The notes beneath the pieces are model-generated. The model saw only the letters and a program-made list of their open reading frames with translations, was not told the origin of the DNA and did no database searches. A stretch of 64,000 nucleotides of DNA from assembly GCA_039621445.1 (NCBI GenBank), contig CP154956.1, positions 19,247,295 through 19,311,294 of the forward strand, written 5' to 3'. Shown one piece after another: positions 1 through 9,897 of this stretch. The position numbers were made by a program, and so were the translations under genes. This stretch comes from Euglena gracilis. Its lineage: Eukaryota; Euglenida; Euglenophyceae; Euglenales. Position 1 is the stretch's first letter, and each line of letters starts with the position of its first letter.

Positions 1-145
1 AGAAGATTTTTTTCATTTTCGACAAATTTTTGGCAAAAAAGTGCCCAAATGGCACTTTTGGTCGTTTTTTGGGGGGGGTCAATATTGTCTGCCGTGCGCT
101 TCGCGCCGGGCCAAAAACTGGTCACCCAGACTGCGCCACTGTAGG

Positions 146-410
146 CAGGCTGCTTTTTAAGTCACCTGACCCCCCCTGGGGGAGGGCGGGTGGGTGGGTG
201 GGTGGGTCTGGGCCGGACCCCCCGGGGGGGAGGGGGTCCCGCGCCGGAGGCGCCGGGTATACCTTTTCGGCGCGAAGCGCCGAAAATTTTTGAATCCTGC
301 CTTTAACGGGCCCGATTTTGGGGGGCCCCCCCCCCCCCGGAGGGTCCCGCACCACCCTGGGTGGGTGGGGGGGACCCCCCCTCCCCCCGGGGGTCTTAAA
401 AAGAAGCTTG
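146..410. mobile_element. hAT-like miniature element, copy 1
   Basis: Terminal inverted repeats of about 16 bp (CAGGCTGCTTTTTAAG at the left; the right end is its near reverse complement) are flanked by a perfect 8-bp direct duplication ACTGTAGG at 138-145 and 411-418. The inside holds C-run/G-run tracts and a hairpin-forming CGGCGCGAAGCGCCG. There is no transposase. The 8-bp duplication and CAGG ends are typical of the hAT superfamily; family membership is inferred. Confidence 0.8.
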
Positions 411-521
411 ACTGTAGGTGGGGGAAGTTCCCCCCTGCCAGACCGGGGGGGATTCCGACTTACCCCCCCCCCCTGCCCTTACATTGGCACGGTCTCCGGG
501 TCTCAATGCTGCCGGCCACAG

Positions 522-600
522 GCACCAACGTCGAGGCCCCTTTCCTGCACGTGGCGGATGCCCTGCTGGCGAGGAACGCCCTCCCCCTTCTTCAGCCCTG
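522..600 (+). CDS. Exon with Rab/Ras GTPase C-terminal-region similarity (partial gene)
   Basis: An AG precedes 522 and a GT follows 600. Entered with two bases, the exon reads G-TNVEAPFLHVADALLARN, which resembles the segment after the SAK (G5) motif of Rab GTPases, where TNVEEAF.xLA.xLL is usual. A family member would be a small membrane-traffic GTPase anchored by C-terminal prenylated cysteines. Upstream G1-G4 exons would lie left of the window. The intron that follows would start just before the 1.5-kb TATG array. A single short exon is weak evidence, so this is a suggestion only. Confidence 0.35.
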
Positions 601-663
601 GTGCGGACCTTTGGCCATGTGGGCCTTGCATGCCTTTCTTGGCTACGAAACGTCATGCTGCAC

Positions 664-1432
664 GTATGTATGTATGTATGTATGTATGTATGTATGTATG
701 TATGTATGTATGTATGTACGTACGTACGTATGTATGTATGTATGTATGTATGTATGTATGTATGTATGATGTATGTATGTATGTATGTATGTATGTATGT
801 ATGTATGTATGTATGTATGTATGTATGTATGTATGTATGTATGTATGTATGTGTGTATGTATGTATGTATGTATGTATGTATGTATGTATGTATGTATGT
901 ATGTATGTATGTATGTATGTATGTATGTATGTATGTATGTATGTATGTATGTATGTATGTGTATGTATGTATGTATGTATGTATGTATGTATGTATGTAT
1001 GCATGTATGTATGTATGTATGTATGTATGTATGTATGTATGTATGTATGTATGTATGTATGTATGTATGTATGTATGTATGTATGTATGTATGTATGTAT
1101 GCATATGTATGTATGCATATGTATGTATGTATGCATGCATGTATGTATGTATGTATGTCTGTCTGTCTGTCTGTCTGTCTGTATGTATGTATGTATGTAT
1201 GTATGTATGTTGTATGTATGTATGTATGTATGTATGTATGTATGTATGTATGTATGTATGTATGTATGTATGTATGTATGTATGTATGTATGTATGTATG
1301 TATGTATGTATGTATGTATGTATGTATGTATGTATGTATGTATGTATGTATGTATGTATGTATGTATGTATGTATGTATGTATGTATGTATGTATGTATG
1401 TATGTATGTATGTATGTATGTATGTATGTATG

Positions 1433-1464
<32 letters not shown>

Positions 1465-2199
1465 TGTATGTATGTATGTATGTATGTATGTATGTATGTA
1501 TGTATGTATGTATGTATGTATGTATGTATGTATGTATGTATGTATGTATGTATGTATGTATGTATGTATGTATGTATGTATGTCTGTATGTATGTATGTA
1601 TGTATGTATGTATGTATGTATGTATGTATGTATGCATGTATGTATGCATGTATGTATGCATGTATGTATGTATGTATGTCTGTCTGCCTGTCTGTCTGTA
1701 TGTATGTATGTATTTATGTATGTATGTATGTATGTATGTATGTATGTATGTATGTATGTATGTATGTATGTATGTATGTATGTATGTATGTGTATGTATG
1801 TATGTATGTATGCATATGTATGTATGTATGTATGTATGTATGTCTGTCTGTCTGTCTGTCTGTCTGTATGTATGTATGTATGTATGTATGTCTGTGTATG
1901 TATGTATGTATGTATGATTGCATATGTATGTATGTATGTCTGTCTGTCTGTCTGTATGTATGTATGTATGTATGTATGTATGTATGTATGTATGTATGTA
2001 TGTATGTATGTATGTATGTATGTATGTATGTATGTATGTATGTATGTATGTATCAATGTATGTATGTATGTATGTATGTATGTATGTATGTATGTATGTA
2101 TGTATGTATGTATGTATGTATGTATGTATGTATGTATGTATGTATGTATGTATGTATGTATGTATGTATGTATGTATGTATGTGTGTGTGTATGTATAT
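664..2199. repeat. (TATG)n microsatellite, about 1.5 kb
   Basis: Almost pure tetranucleotide TATG repeat. It has short variant patches: TACG near 719-727, TCTG blocks near 1157-1182, 1678-1698, 1842-1866 and 1939-1954, scattered GTATGC, and a GTGTGT tail. Because the period is not a multiple of three, every frame stays open and gives long meaningless Met-Tyr-Val-Cys or Ile-His-Thr-Tyr ORFs. Confidence 0.97.
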
Positions 2200-2245
2200 C
2201 ATTAACCATTTGACATTATTGCGTTTTGTACAAAAAAATATTCTA

Positions 2246-2417
2246 CATACCTCCCCCCCCCCCGGGAAACTGTCACCTGACAGGTTGGCCTGTACTGGGG
2301 ACCCTTGCAACTTCTTATCATGACAAGTTGGCTGGTACCAGGGACCCTGACAGTTTCCCGGGCGGGACCCTGACAGGTTCTCGGGCATGACAGTTTCCCG
2401 AGGGGGGGGTAGGTATG
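2246..2417. mobile_element. Foldback repeat, GGGAAACTGTCA family, copy 1
   Basis: Left end CATACCTCCCCCC...GGGAAACTGTCA and right end TGACAGTTTCCCG...GGGTAGGTATG form an inverted repeat. Between them are alternating short units (CTGACAGGTT, GGTACCAGGGACCC, CCCGGGCGGGACC) shared with the copies at 6417-6545 and 19742-20045. No coding capacity. I do not recognise a named superfamily. Confidence 0.7.
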
Positions 2418-2489
2418 TTTTCTTTTGCAACGTGCAATAATGTAAAATATTTATTTTCTTCATCTTTTTGTGCTGGCACCACACCGCCA

Positions 2490-2990
2490 GTTCACGCCAG
2501 TGATCAGCTCCGATCGATACCCCAAAGCCGAAGCGAAAGCGGTGCTGCGGCTGACCCCCACAAGGAACAACACCTAAGGGGTCTGCTGTCCCGCCCACCA
2601 CCGCCTCACCTTGTGGAAGGGGGTGGGCTCTCCAGCGGTTTGGTGGCGGGGAATGCAGCTTGCTGTCACCCCCACCCCCGGCCCTCCATCAGCCACAGCA
2701 TCGCCGATGGTCTGGCTCTGTCGGCCGGCAACCTCTTTGCAGCCTGGCTTCTGCCGCACGGCTGCTGCTATTGTATCCCTACTGCACCGCGCGTCTCCCT
2801 CTCCACTCGCAGAACAGTTCCCTCTGTGGGTGTGTACAAGTGTATCGAGACGCTCCTCCCCCTTTTTCTGACGAGAGAGTCGCACCTCTTCCTGCCAGCG
2901 GGGGGTAATGAGCCTGATGTTTCCAGAACAGTCCATACAGGAAGTTCCCCCCCTTGAGGGCTGCCCTTTGGGAACGCCCTGGACCTAAGT
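2490..2990. other. Doubtful exon region
   Basis: After the acceptor-like CACCGCCAG near 2491, one plus frame reads FTPVISSDRYPKAEAKAVLR and ends at TAA near 2577, as a last exon might. The rest, to about 2990, shows no convincing coding frame. No family is recognised. Confidence 0.2.
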
Positions 2991-3200
2991 AGGGAAAAGG
3001 GGGGGGGGAGTTCCTGTCCCACCACATTCAATGATAGATCCACAGGCAAAATGACCAAAAATGCGCATTTTGGCAAAAAAAAAAAAACAAGTCGAATTTG
3101 GGAAAACAAGTGATATCTTGCATCCTTGGACCCACCTTTGCCCATCAACCTATGACATCGAAAAAAATCTCTTTTCGGCTTTCCAATTTCTGACCCCATG
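2990..3200. repeat. CCACATTCAATG repeat family, copy 1
   Basis: The stretch GGACCTAAGTAGGGAAAA then CCTGTCCCACCACATTCAATG, followed by an AT-rich body ending near a TGACATCGAAAAAA motif, recurs at 48950-49210 and at the left end of the element at 60049-60899. It is noncoding. Confidence 0.6.
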
Positions 3201-4140
3201 GATCGTTTATTTCCTGGCTGCCATATGTGTATCCATTTTAATGTGACATTATATTATAGAAAATGGGAAAGCACACAGCCCAGCAGGCCAGCCCCCTATT
3301 GCTGTGCCCAACCAAAAAAAATTGCCGAAAATGCTGTTTTGAGGGATTTAGGGGGGGTTCTGGCCAGTTTCACGCTGTATTTTGCCGGTCATTTTAGGGT
3401 CCGGGCCAGCCAATGGACTCGTCTGAGAGAAAAAAGAACAGTCAGTCACCCCCTCCCCGGGGGGGGGGGGGTGTCCACAGGGACTGACTGAGCAGTTGTA
3501 CGGACCGGAAGCAGTGGGTGGACTGGGAAATGCCAGCAGCTAAATGCTGGGGTCATCTCGTTGGAATTGGATTGAGCCCAGGATCGATGAAACCAGGGCA
3601 GAACTTTTGCGCTGGCTAGCTAGCCCCGCCCGGGGGGGTGGGGGGGGGGGGGGGCCAGTCTACTCCCAGAGGAGAACACCAAGATTTGATTTTTGAGACC
3701 GGATTTGGAGCCGAGCATCCACCAGCGACTTTTCGGCCCATTGCCAGGGCCAGAACTTTGAGCTGGCTAGCTAGCCCCTCTGGGGGGGGGGGGCAGTCTA
3801 CTCCTGAAAAGAGTGGAAGTTGCCACCCGGGGGTTGATGGACAAATTGTGTGTTCCAGCTCTGGGTTGCCCCCCCTCTCCAGCAGGCTGTGTGAGCGGAG
3901 ACACACTGAGCGTTTTCGCTCAGGGTGTCTGAGTGTCTGCTGCAAACCTACTGCCCAGCCCAGCCCCCCCTTCCCAGTGGCGTACTGGTTTTCTGACTGA
4001 ATTGACTAACTAACTGGTTTTTAGAAGAGTGGAAGTGATCCCCCCGTCGATGAACAAATTGTATGTTCCGTCTCTGGGTTGTTTTTCCCACTTGCATGTG
4101 CTTTACACATACAAGTTGAACAAAATTATTAGTTATGGTA
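3200..4140. other. Intergenic or intronic repeats, no gene seen
   Basis: Contains C/G homopolymers near 3461, 3632 and 3781 and a duplicated motif AGCTGGCTAGCTAGCCCC (about 3611 and 3761). The motif resembles the interior of the CTAGCTAG-bearing hAT-like elements. No frame looks coding. Confidence 0.5.
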
Positions 4141-4212
4141 GTTTAGTGGCAGACGGGTGAGTAATATGTAAGAAGCTGCCGAACCTGCTGCCTGCCACCC
4201 CCATACCCAGGG

Positions 4213-4345
4213 CCCCACCGGCGTGAGGCGTGTACCGGGGCTGCGGCGTTGGCGGGCCCCATATGCTGGCCCAGGAGTATGACCTCCGGCTGCTGGGGCT
4301 CAGCACGCTGCACGTCAAGGACCAGCCCCTGGGCCGCTCTGGGGC
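4213..4345. other. GC-rich exon candidate, strand unresolved
   Basis: The plus strand reads HMLAQEYDLRLLGLSTLHVK. The minus strand reads LVLDVQRAEPQQPEVILLGQ and has a canonical AG at about 4328-4329 and a GT at about 4232-4233. Both look like protein and neither matches a family I can name. The GC content stands out from the AT-rich flanks. Confidence 0.3.
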
Positions 4346-4978
4346 GGCCGGGGCGGCGTTTTGGCGGCGGCACCCCCGGAAATGGATTCAATTTAGCTCG
4401 AAAACGTTTTGGCTTTAAGCTGTCGTTTTCTTGAATGCAAGTTGTCATTTCCTTGACCTTTGCCTATTCTGTCATTTTGACCCGCCATCTAAGTTATTCT
4501 GAGGTCAGGCTTTAAAAGAAGGCCAGCAATCGAACTTGCATTTCATACACAGTGCAACTTGCCTAGAGGAGCGAGCTGGTGGACGCAAACTCATTTTTTT
4601 TGCATAATCCACATTTTTTGTGTTTTTGCACATTTTTCTCTGTTTTGTATATTTTTCGTCCTTTTTTTGCTTTTTTGGGGGGCATATTTGTGTCGTGGCT
4701 TTTACTGCCAGGGCAGTCAGGTTGTTTTGGTTTTTGTATAGGGGCAGGCGGGTCAGACCCCCCACAGGGCTCCGACCCACAACCCTCAGGGTTGGGGGGT
4801 GGGGGTCCGGGCAAAAAATTTCCTTTCCCGGCCCAAATACTTTTTTGCCAGCTTTTTGAATAAATGTCAAGCTGCCAAACGCCTTTTTTTTTGGTCTTTT
4901 TAAGCCCAAAAGTTTTTCCTACCGGGTCTGGACCCCTACCCATCATTTAGCCTCCCCCCCCCCCACCGGCCCCCCCAG

Positions 4979-5129
4979 CCCACAAGTGCGGGTGTTCCGC
5001 TGCCGGCGGGCGGGGCCGCGGCCGGCCCGCCGGATCCCGCCGCCGCCGCCGGCGCACCTCGCCGACCTGCGGCTGACCGACCGGCTGCCCCTCCGCCTCC
5101 TGGACCAGCCCCGCCGAGCCCCTCTCTGA
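4979..5129 (+). CDS. Putative terminal exon, unrecognised protein
   Basis: It follows a C-rich tract ending in AG at 4977-4978. Entered with one base, it gives 49 codons rich in Arg and Pro, including QVRVFRCRRAG and HLADLRLTDRLPLRLLDQP, then TGA at 5127-5129. The phase is compatible with the Rab-like exon ending at 600, but a 4.4-kb intron would be needed, so that link is only a possibility. No family recognised. The six Arg/Pro-rich codon blocks could also be a GC-driven chance frame. Confidence 0.3.
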
Positions 5130-5559
5130 GGATGGGCGTTGGGCAGCACAGGGCTCGGGACCTGAATTTGTATGCTATGGGGCAATGTTGGGCATAGCTC
5201 CCCCCAGGCCCACTGGGAGGTTGTCCCTGCCCAAAAAGCCGTCACATGCTGGCTGATTTGCCACAGAAGAGTGCAATGGTCATTTTCTGTGCTCGCGGGA
5301 TTTTTTTTTTGGCATGCTAAAAGGCGCGAAAAAAATGATGAAAATGACGAGTTTTTGAACTTTTGGGAATATGCCGATTCTCAAAGATAGACAGTCAGTT
5401 TTTTTTTTATACCAAAAATAGTAGAATGAAAATGATACAAATTAACACCTGAAAGAAGAATGGTCCAAACGCGAAGATTTTCGGGTCCAAAGCATTCCCA
5501 GTCGACCTGGCAAACATTCAAAATCAGATTTACGCAGACAAGTTCCCCTTTTTTTTAAT

Positions 5560-6165
5560 CTTTTGAGGGTCCATGTTGCGTCCCCCCCCCCACCCAAGAG
5601 TTGAAAGAGTTGGTCTCTCTTCCTACTCAGCCCCGCCGGGTCTATTTCGGGGCCAGCCTCGACAGCCCCCTCCCACGGCAGTACGGAAATCGGCCAAACA
5701 GCTAGAGTGGTGGGCCCCCCCCCCCCGACCAGGCCTTCCCAGACCAGCCTTGCCATCCCCCCCGCCGGCGGGGGGCTCGCGGCACCGCTACCAGCTGCTG
5801 CTGCTGGAGCCAGGGATTTTTTTTTAGGTTTGGACCCCCAGGGGGAGGGGCGAGGGTGGGTCTGAATGGCCCCTCTGCCCCCGGGGGGGGGGTGCCGCCA
5901 AGGGCTTGTGTGTCCGCTGCCAGGGGTTTTGGCCACTTTGGCCTTCCTTTCGGCGTGGCCACCACCTCACCTACAACCGCACCCTCATTTGCGACCCCCA
6001 CCCCCCGGTCGAAAGCTGCAGGAACCCGTTCGTACGACAAGGGGGGGGGGGAGCGGGTAAAAAAAGAATCCCTGGCCGGAGCCCCGTACACTGCCAGCGT
6101 GGGAGGCGCTGCAGCGGCTGGAGGCGCGTCTCACCGCCAGCGGCCCGGGTAGGATGGCGGTCGCC
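5560..6165 (+). other. Cluster of weak exon candidates
   Basis: Three short plus-strand stretches look partly coding. One near 5790 reads SRHRYQLLLLEPG. One at about 5919-6005 reads GFWPLW...HHLTYNRTLICD between an AG and a GT. One at about 6076-6149 reads PRTLPAWEALQRLEARLTAS before a GGTAGG donor. The last two are both compatible with phase 0 joining. C/G runs at 5581, 5716 and 5880 separate them. No family recognised. Confidence 0.25.
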
Positions 6166-6176
6166 CGCCTTGGGGC

Positions 6177-6634
6177 CAGGCTTCTTTTTAAGTCAGAAGA
6201 CCCCCCCCGGGGGGGAGCAGGCGGAGCAACACAAGGGTGCTGGTGTTTGGGGTACCTGGCCACTCACCGCACAAACTGGGCCAGAAGCCAAGTTCGCGCC
6301 GGCCATAAACAGGCAAGTAGCCTTAGCGCAACTGACGGGGGAGGGTGGGTGGGTGGGGGGGCCGGGGTCTGGGTATCGGTTTTGGCGCGCATTCCCAAAA
6401 TTTTCTTTTTGGAAACGTACCTACCCCCTCCCCCCGGGAAACTGTCATGCCCGAGAACCTGTCAGGGTCCCGCCCGGGAAACTGTCTGGGCCCCCGGTAC
6501 CGGCCAACCTGTCAGGTGACAGTTTCCCGGGGGGGGGGTAGGTACTTAGATGGCCCGATTTTTGGGGGGCCACCCCTGGGGGGGGGGGGGGGTCGTGGGG
6601 GTCCTGGGCTGGGTGGGCTTAAAAAAGGAGCCTG
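6177..6634. mobile_element. hAT-like miniature element, copy 2 (with nested foldback)
   Basis: The left end CAGGCTTCTTTTTAAG and right end CTTAAAAAAGGAGCCTG are inverted repeats. The flanks CTTGGGGC (6169-6176) and CTCAGGGC (6635-6642) match at 6 of 8 positions, as an aged duplication would. A GGGAAACTGTCA foldback repeat (6417-6545) is nested inside. Confidence 0.6.
6417..6545. mobile_element. Foldback repeat, GGGAAACTGTCA family, copy 2
   Basis: A 129-bp unit with ends GTACCTACCCCC and GGGGGTAGGTAC, inverted with respect to each other. Internal units are GGGAAACTGTCATG, CCCGAGAACCTGTCAGGG, GGTACCGGCCAACCTGTCAG and TGACAGTTTCCCGG. It is the cleanest copy of the family in the window. Confidence 0.75.
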
Positions 6635-6639
6635 CTCAG

Positions 6640-6757
6640 GGCCACCGGCGGTGCCGTCGCCCTCCCGGTCCCGCTGGCGACCGCCGCCCCCGCCCTGAAG
6701 GGCTTCAAGGTGTGCCCCGGCCAATGGACCAAAGGAGACTCCTCGAAACCGTCCGGG
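6640..6757 (+). CDS. Putative exon, unrecognised protein
   Basis: The acceptor CTCAG at 6635-6639 lies in the right flanking duplication of the hAT-like element. Entered with one base, the frame gives a hydrophobic Ala/Gly/Leu stretch (GGAVALPVPLATAAPALKG) followed by FKVCPGQWTKGDSSKPSG. It runs into either a GT donor near 6753 or a TGA at 6755. The hydrophobic segment could be a membrane helix. An alternative frame through the same bases also stays open, so confidence is low. Confidence 0.3.
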
Positions 6758-7137
6758 TGATCGTGGGGCCGGCGGCCCTGCTCCCCCCTCTGCGGGGTCT
6801 GCGTGACCCTGTCCTGCCGGGGCCCTGGAGGTTTCCAGCAACGGACCTTGACCGGAAGAGCACGATTGGCGTGGTTTGTATTCTCTTGTTGGGGATTTCG
6901 GGTTTGAGCGCGGACAGCGCGTTTTGGAATCACTCGATGGTGGTTTTAGCAGGTATTTCGTTGGACTGCATGGGCTGAACCGGTGGGTACACCCAAGAAT
7001 AAGACCCGGGTCTTATTTGGGGGGGGTGTTAGTCGGTATGTGGGGAGCAAGTTGGGGCGAATATTACCCGTGGGTTGGCGTGGAGTGTCCGCCAACAGGT
7101 CCAGGTGTCAGCGGCGCCGCCTCCCCTCCCCCCCCAG

Positions 7138-7335
7138 GTCTTCGCGGCGTACTACATCCCCCGGCTGAAGGCGCGCCGGAAGGCGAAGCCGCCGCCGCCG
7201 CCGCCGACCCCCCTCCCGGCGGCGGATGCGCCCCCCGCGGTGGAGCTCATGAAGGAGGAGCCGAGGAAGAGGGAGGAGCCGTATGCCCCGCCCCGCCCCG
7301 CCCCGCCCCCAGGGTGGTCTCCCGACCTGAGATAG
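7138..7335 (+). CDS. Putative last exon with a proline-rich tail
   Basis: A C-rich tract ends in CAG at 7135-7137 and the exon then reads VFAAYYIPRLKARRKAK in phase 0. A run of seven prolines follows, then ELMKEEPRKREEPYA and a second proline-rich part, with TAG at 7333-7335. Layout and charge look like the cytosolic tail after a membrane segment, but no such segment is in this exon. The upstream exon is not identified: 6640-6757 does not join in phase. Family unknown. Confidence 0.45.
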   Translation, partial: VFAAYYIPRLKARRKAKPPPPPPTPLPAADAPPAVELMKEEPRKREEPYAPPRPAPPPGWSPDLR

Positions 7336-7469
7336 GTTGGATGGCTGAGTGGTGTTGGGATGATGGGGGTCTGTGTGATGAGGGGGGAGGAGTTTGCCTC
7401 CGAAGCAAAAGGACTCAAAAGGGTTCGCAGTCCCCCCCAGGCAATTGCCTAAGCATTGGCCGACCCCCC

Positions 7470-7760
7470 CCCCCCGGGGGTGACTGGTTTTTTCGGAGCG
7501 ACTGACTGGTTTTTGGCCCAGACCCCCTGCCCCCCGGGGGGGGGGGGGTCAGCAAAAAAATCACAAAAGTGACCCGGCGCCGGAAAAAATTTTTGGCCTT
7601 TTTTTTATGTTTTTGGTCAAATTTCCTTTGGATTCAAGAGTGGCCGACCCCCCGGGAGGGTAGTGAATAACTGGTTTCCCGAAAAAAGTGACTGATTGGC
7701 CTTTCGAAAAGTGGAGTGACCCCCCCTCCCCCCGGGGGTCGGTAAAAAATTGTATGGTCC
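7470..7760. repeat. GACTGACTGG/ATTGTAT repeat family, copy 1 (Mutator-like type)
   Basis: Shares the string of motifs TGACTGGTTTTTGGCCCAGACC, AAAAGTGACCCGGCGCC, TTTCCTTTGGATTC and GGTCGGTAAAAAATTGTAT, in the same order, with 55468-55809, 43385-43560 (reverse orientation) and 15766-16010. Both ends are poorly defined in this copy. Confidence 0.6.
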
Positions 7761-7877
7761 CCCTCCCCTGCTGGCCGCGGGGGGGGGGGTCCTGTACAGT
7801 CGCCGGTGGCCTTTCTATTTGGACCCTACCATGGAATGCATTGCATGCCTTTCCAACATTTGCCATGAGGTGGGGAC

Positions 7878-8050
7878 CAGGCTTCTTTTTAACTCAAAAG
7901 CCCCCCCCCCCCCGAGGGTCCAGGGGGAGCCCCCTCCAGGGGGGGGGGGGGCAGGCCCGGGCATGGGTTTCGACGCAGAGCAGCGAAAAAATTTTGGGGA
8001 CTGCCTTGGGCGGGGGGAACACCCCCGGGGGGTTCTTAAAATGAAGCCTG
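7878..8050. mobile_element. hAT-like miniature element, copy 3
   Basis: Ends CAGGCTTCTTTTTAA and CTTAAAATGAAGCCTG are inverted. The flanks GTGGGGAC and CCGGGGAC agree at 6 of 8 positions. The interior has three C/G runs and AAAAAATTTTGGGG. Confidence 0.6.
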
Positions 8051-8059
8051 CCGGGGACT

Positions 8060-8869
8060 TTTGGGGGGAAAGGCAAAAAATTGTCCCTCAAATGAAACCT
8101 GTTGTGCGGCATTTCGTTGTTTTTTTTTTTTGAGTCAGCCGTAACCGTTACCTAATCTCTGTTCCATGAAACGGCTGCCGGTGCCTATCTTGGTTCATCG
8201 ATTGGATCGATTGGGGGGGATGCCTTTGCAGCTGACTCGCTCGGTTGGAGGCAGGGTGCTTTCTGTTTTGCCCCTTTCCCTTGTTGAGGGCCCACCCTGT
8301 TTCTTTGGGGACGTTTGGGCGCGCATTTCAAGCCATCCATTTTCCCCACTGGGGATGGGCATTTATTTGCACACGGGGCGCGCTTTGACGGCAGAAATAT
8401 TGCAGGGGGGGGGAGGGAAATAATCAGACAGGTCGCCATTAACAGATTTTCGGCCAAAAATGGGGGGGGAATTTATTCGATCGGCAAAAGTAAACAGACG
8501 GAGATGGTGAACAAATGGAAGCTGAAGCGCGGCGGATTCATCCGCGGTACCGCTCCCAGCAACGTCCAGACCGGAAGGGGGTCCGGTGGATCCAACGCCA
8601 CAGAACGCGCCGCGGCGTCCCTCCATCCTTCTTGTGTCAGGGCCGAGCGCGCCCCGTCTGTCGCGAGCCGGACCCCCTCAACAAGTGCCCCCAAGCCAGA
8701 ACCTCTGCCGGCCTCCCCAGCACCCCCTTCTCCCATCCACACCACAGCTTCGTGCGGTGTTGCACACCTCTGTGGGCTCGAGGGGATTTTGGTTTGGATG
8801 ATGGTTTGTATTTGACCTGAAGGCTGTGATACAGGCTTGGCTTCTTTATTGGCAATGTGAATGGTCTGG
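8060..8869. other. No clear gene; one GC-rich exon candidate
   Basis: About 8515-8700 on the plus strand reads EAEARRIHPRYRSQQRPD...GRARPVCREPDPLNKCP in one frame, but the other two plus frames are also open and no splice pair decides between them. The remainder is unremarkable. Confidence 0.25.
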
Positions 8870-9154
8870 GGGATGCCTAAAAAGCGGTGCGGCACCGCTG
8901 GGGCACCGCTTGACACCGCTTGACGACAAACTTTGCTTTTTTAGAGGAGGTCGTTGCAATATTTTCTTGATGGTGTGCACGATAAGTTGTCATACGTTAC
9001 AATTTTTTTAAGGGTGATTGATCGGGTTGATCAAATAATTTTGTCAGGCATGACCTTCATATGTTTCCCACAAAGGAAACACCTGGCCAAAGGTTCCCGG
9101 CCAAGCGGTGTCAAGCGGTGCCCAAGCGGTGCCGCACCGCTTTTTAGGCATCCC
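8870..9154. mobile_element. 285-bp foldback element with 53-bp TIRs
   Basis: The left arm (8870-8922) and right arm (9102-9154) are reverse complements with one mismatch. Each starts GGGATGCCTAAAAAGCGGTG and carries four spaced AAGCGGTG/CACCGCTT units. A 4-bp direct repeat CTGG flanks it (8866-8869 and 9155-9158). The roughly 180-bp centre has no ORF. It is a non-autonomous DNA element of unassigned superfamily. Confidence 0.85.
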
Positions 9155-9449
9155 CTGGGTGATGTTTGCCATTTTGGTGGTTTTTTCAAAAAAAAAAGTG
9201 ATTATTAGATCATGGGTTGACATTTGCATGTGTTCACCACTGACGTTAGTCAGGGACCGTCCCCGAAAAACCGTTCCGCACCTTTCCGCTTCACATGTTT
9301 CCCCATTTCCCAACCTTTTTTTTGGAGCCCCCCCTCCCCTACGCTGCGACCGCCAAGGTTGTGTGCCCCCACCACCGCACCCCCCCCCCGGGGCCCGGTG
9401 AACAGCGCCACATCACAGCAACGGTCACCCACTCCTCCCTCCACAAGGC

Positions 9450-9763
9450 CGTTGTATTTTAGTCGGGTGCCGACCCCACCCGGGGGGGGGGGGGTCCTGC
9501 TGGGCAGGAAACCAAGGCACTCCGAACCACACACCCCGGGGGGTAGAGCACACGGCCACAAAGTGCCCTAGCCACAAACCCCAGTGCCGAAGGCGCCGGG
9601 GAGAGCAAAATGGCCTCTTTTCAAAGGAATGTGTGCCCGGGACAGGCCTAAAATCAGACCCGGGGGGGGGGGGTGGGGGTAGAATGCCCCTGCCTGGGCA
9701 TGGCACTCACAGCAAACCGGAACCCCCTCCCCCCCCCGGGTTGGTAAAAAAAAAAAAAAACAG
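9450..9763. mobile_element. hAT-like miniature element, GGCACTCC/CAGGCACA type, copy A (reverse orientation)
   Basis: Motifs GTCGGGTGCCGACC, GCACACGGCCACAAAGTGCCCTA, AGTGCCGAAGGCGCCGGG, GGCCTCTTTTCAAAGGAATG and TTGGTAAAAAA...ACAGG run in the reverse order of the copies at 58754-59047 and 61709-61989. The right terminus (AAAAAACAGG) supplies the AG in front of the exon at 9764. Confidence 0.65.
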
Positions 9764-9897
9764 GCCCCGCTCCAAGCCGCGGAAGGACGGCCACGCGAAG
9801 AAGGAGCGCCAGCGCCGGGAGAAGGACGACGGCAGCCCGAAGCACAAGCGGTCCAAGTCGAAGCGCGGCCAGGCCAGCCTGGAGGGAAGGAGGCGGG
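9764..9897 (+). CDS. Putative exon of a basic, Lys/Arg/Ser-rich nuclear-type protein
   Basis: After an A-run ending in CAG the frame reads RPRSKPRKDGHAKKERQRRE then KDDGSPKHKRSKSKRGQAS. This is a highly charged stretch with the look of a nuclear localisation signal or an RS-like tail. A GT donor is available at 9898-9899. The other frames are poorer. The 3' splice site coincides with the end of a transposon terminal repeat. Function cannot be given; low-complexity basic tails occur in many splicing and chromatin proteins. Confidence 0.45.

Noticed and set aside
318-2323. Very long ORFs (up to 631 codons) of Met-Tyr-Val-Cys or Ile-His-Thr-Tyr on both strands
   Set aside because: They are translations of the TATG microsatellite; a 4-bp period keeps all frames open.
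5000-5245. Arg-rich minus-strand ORF
   Set aside because: Shadow of a GC-rich stretch; the plus frame has an acceptor and a stop in a sensible place.
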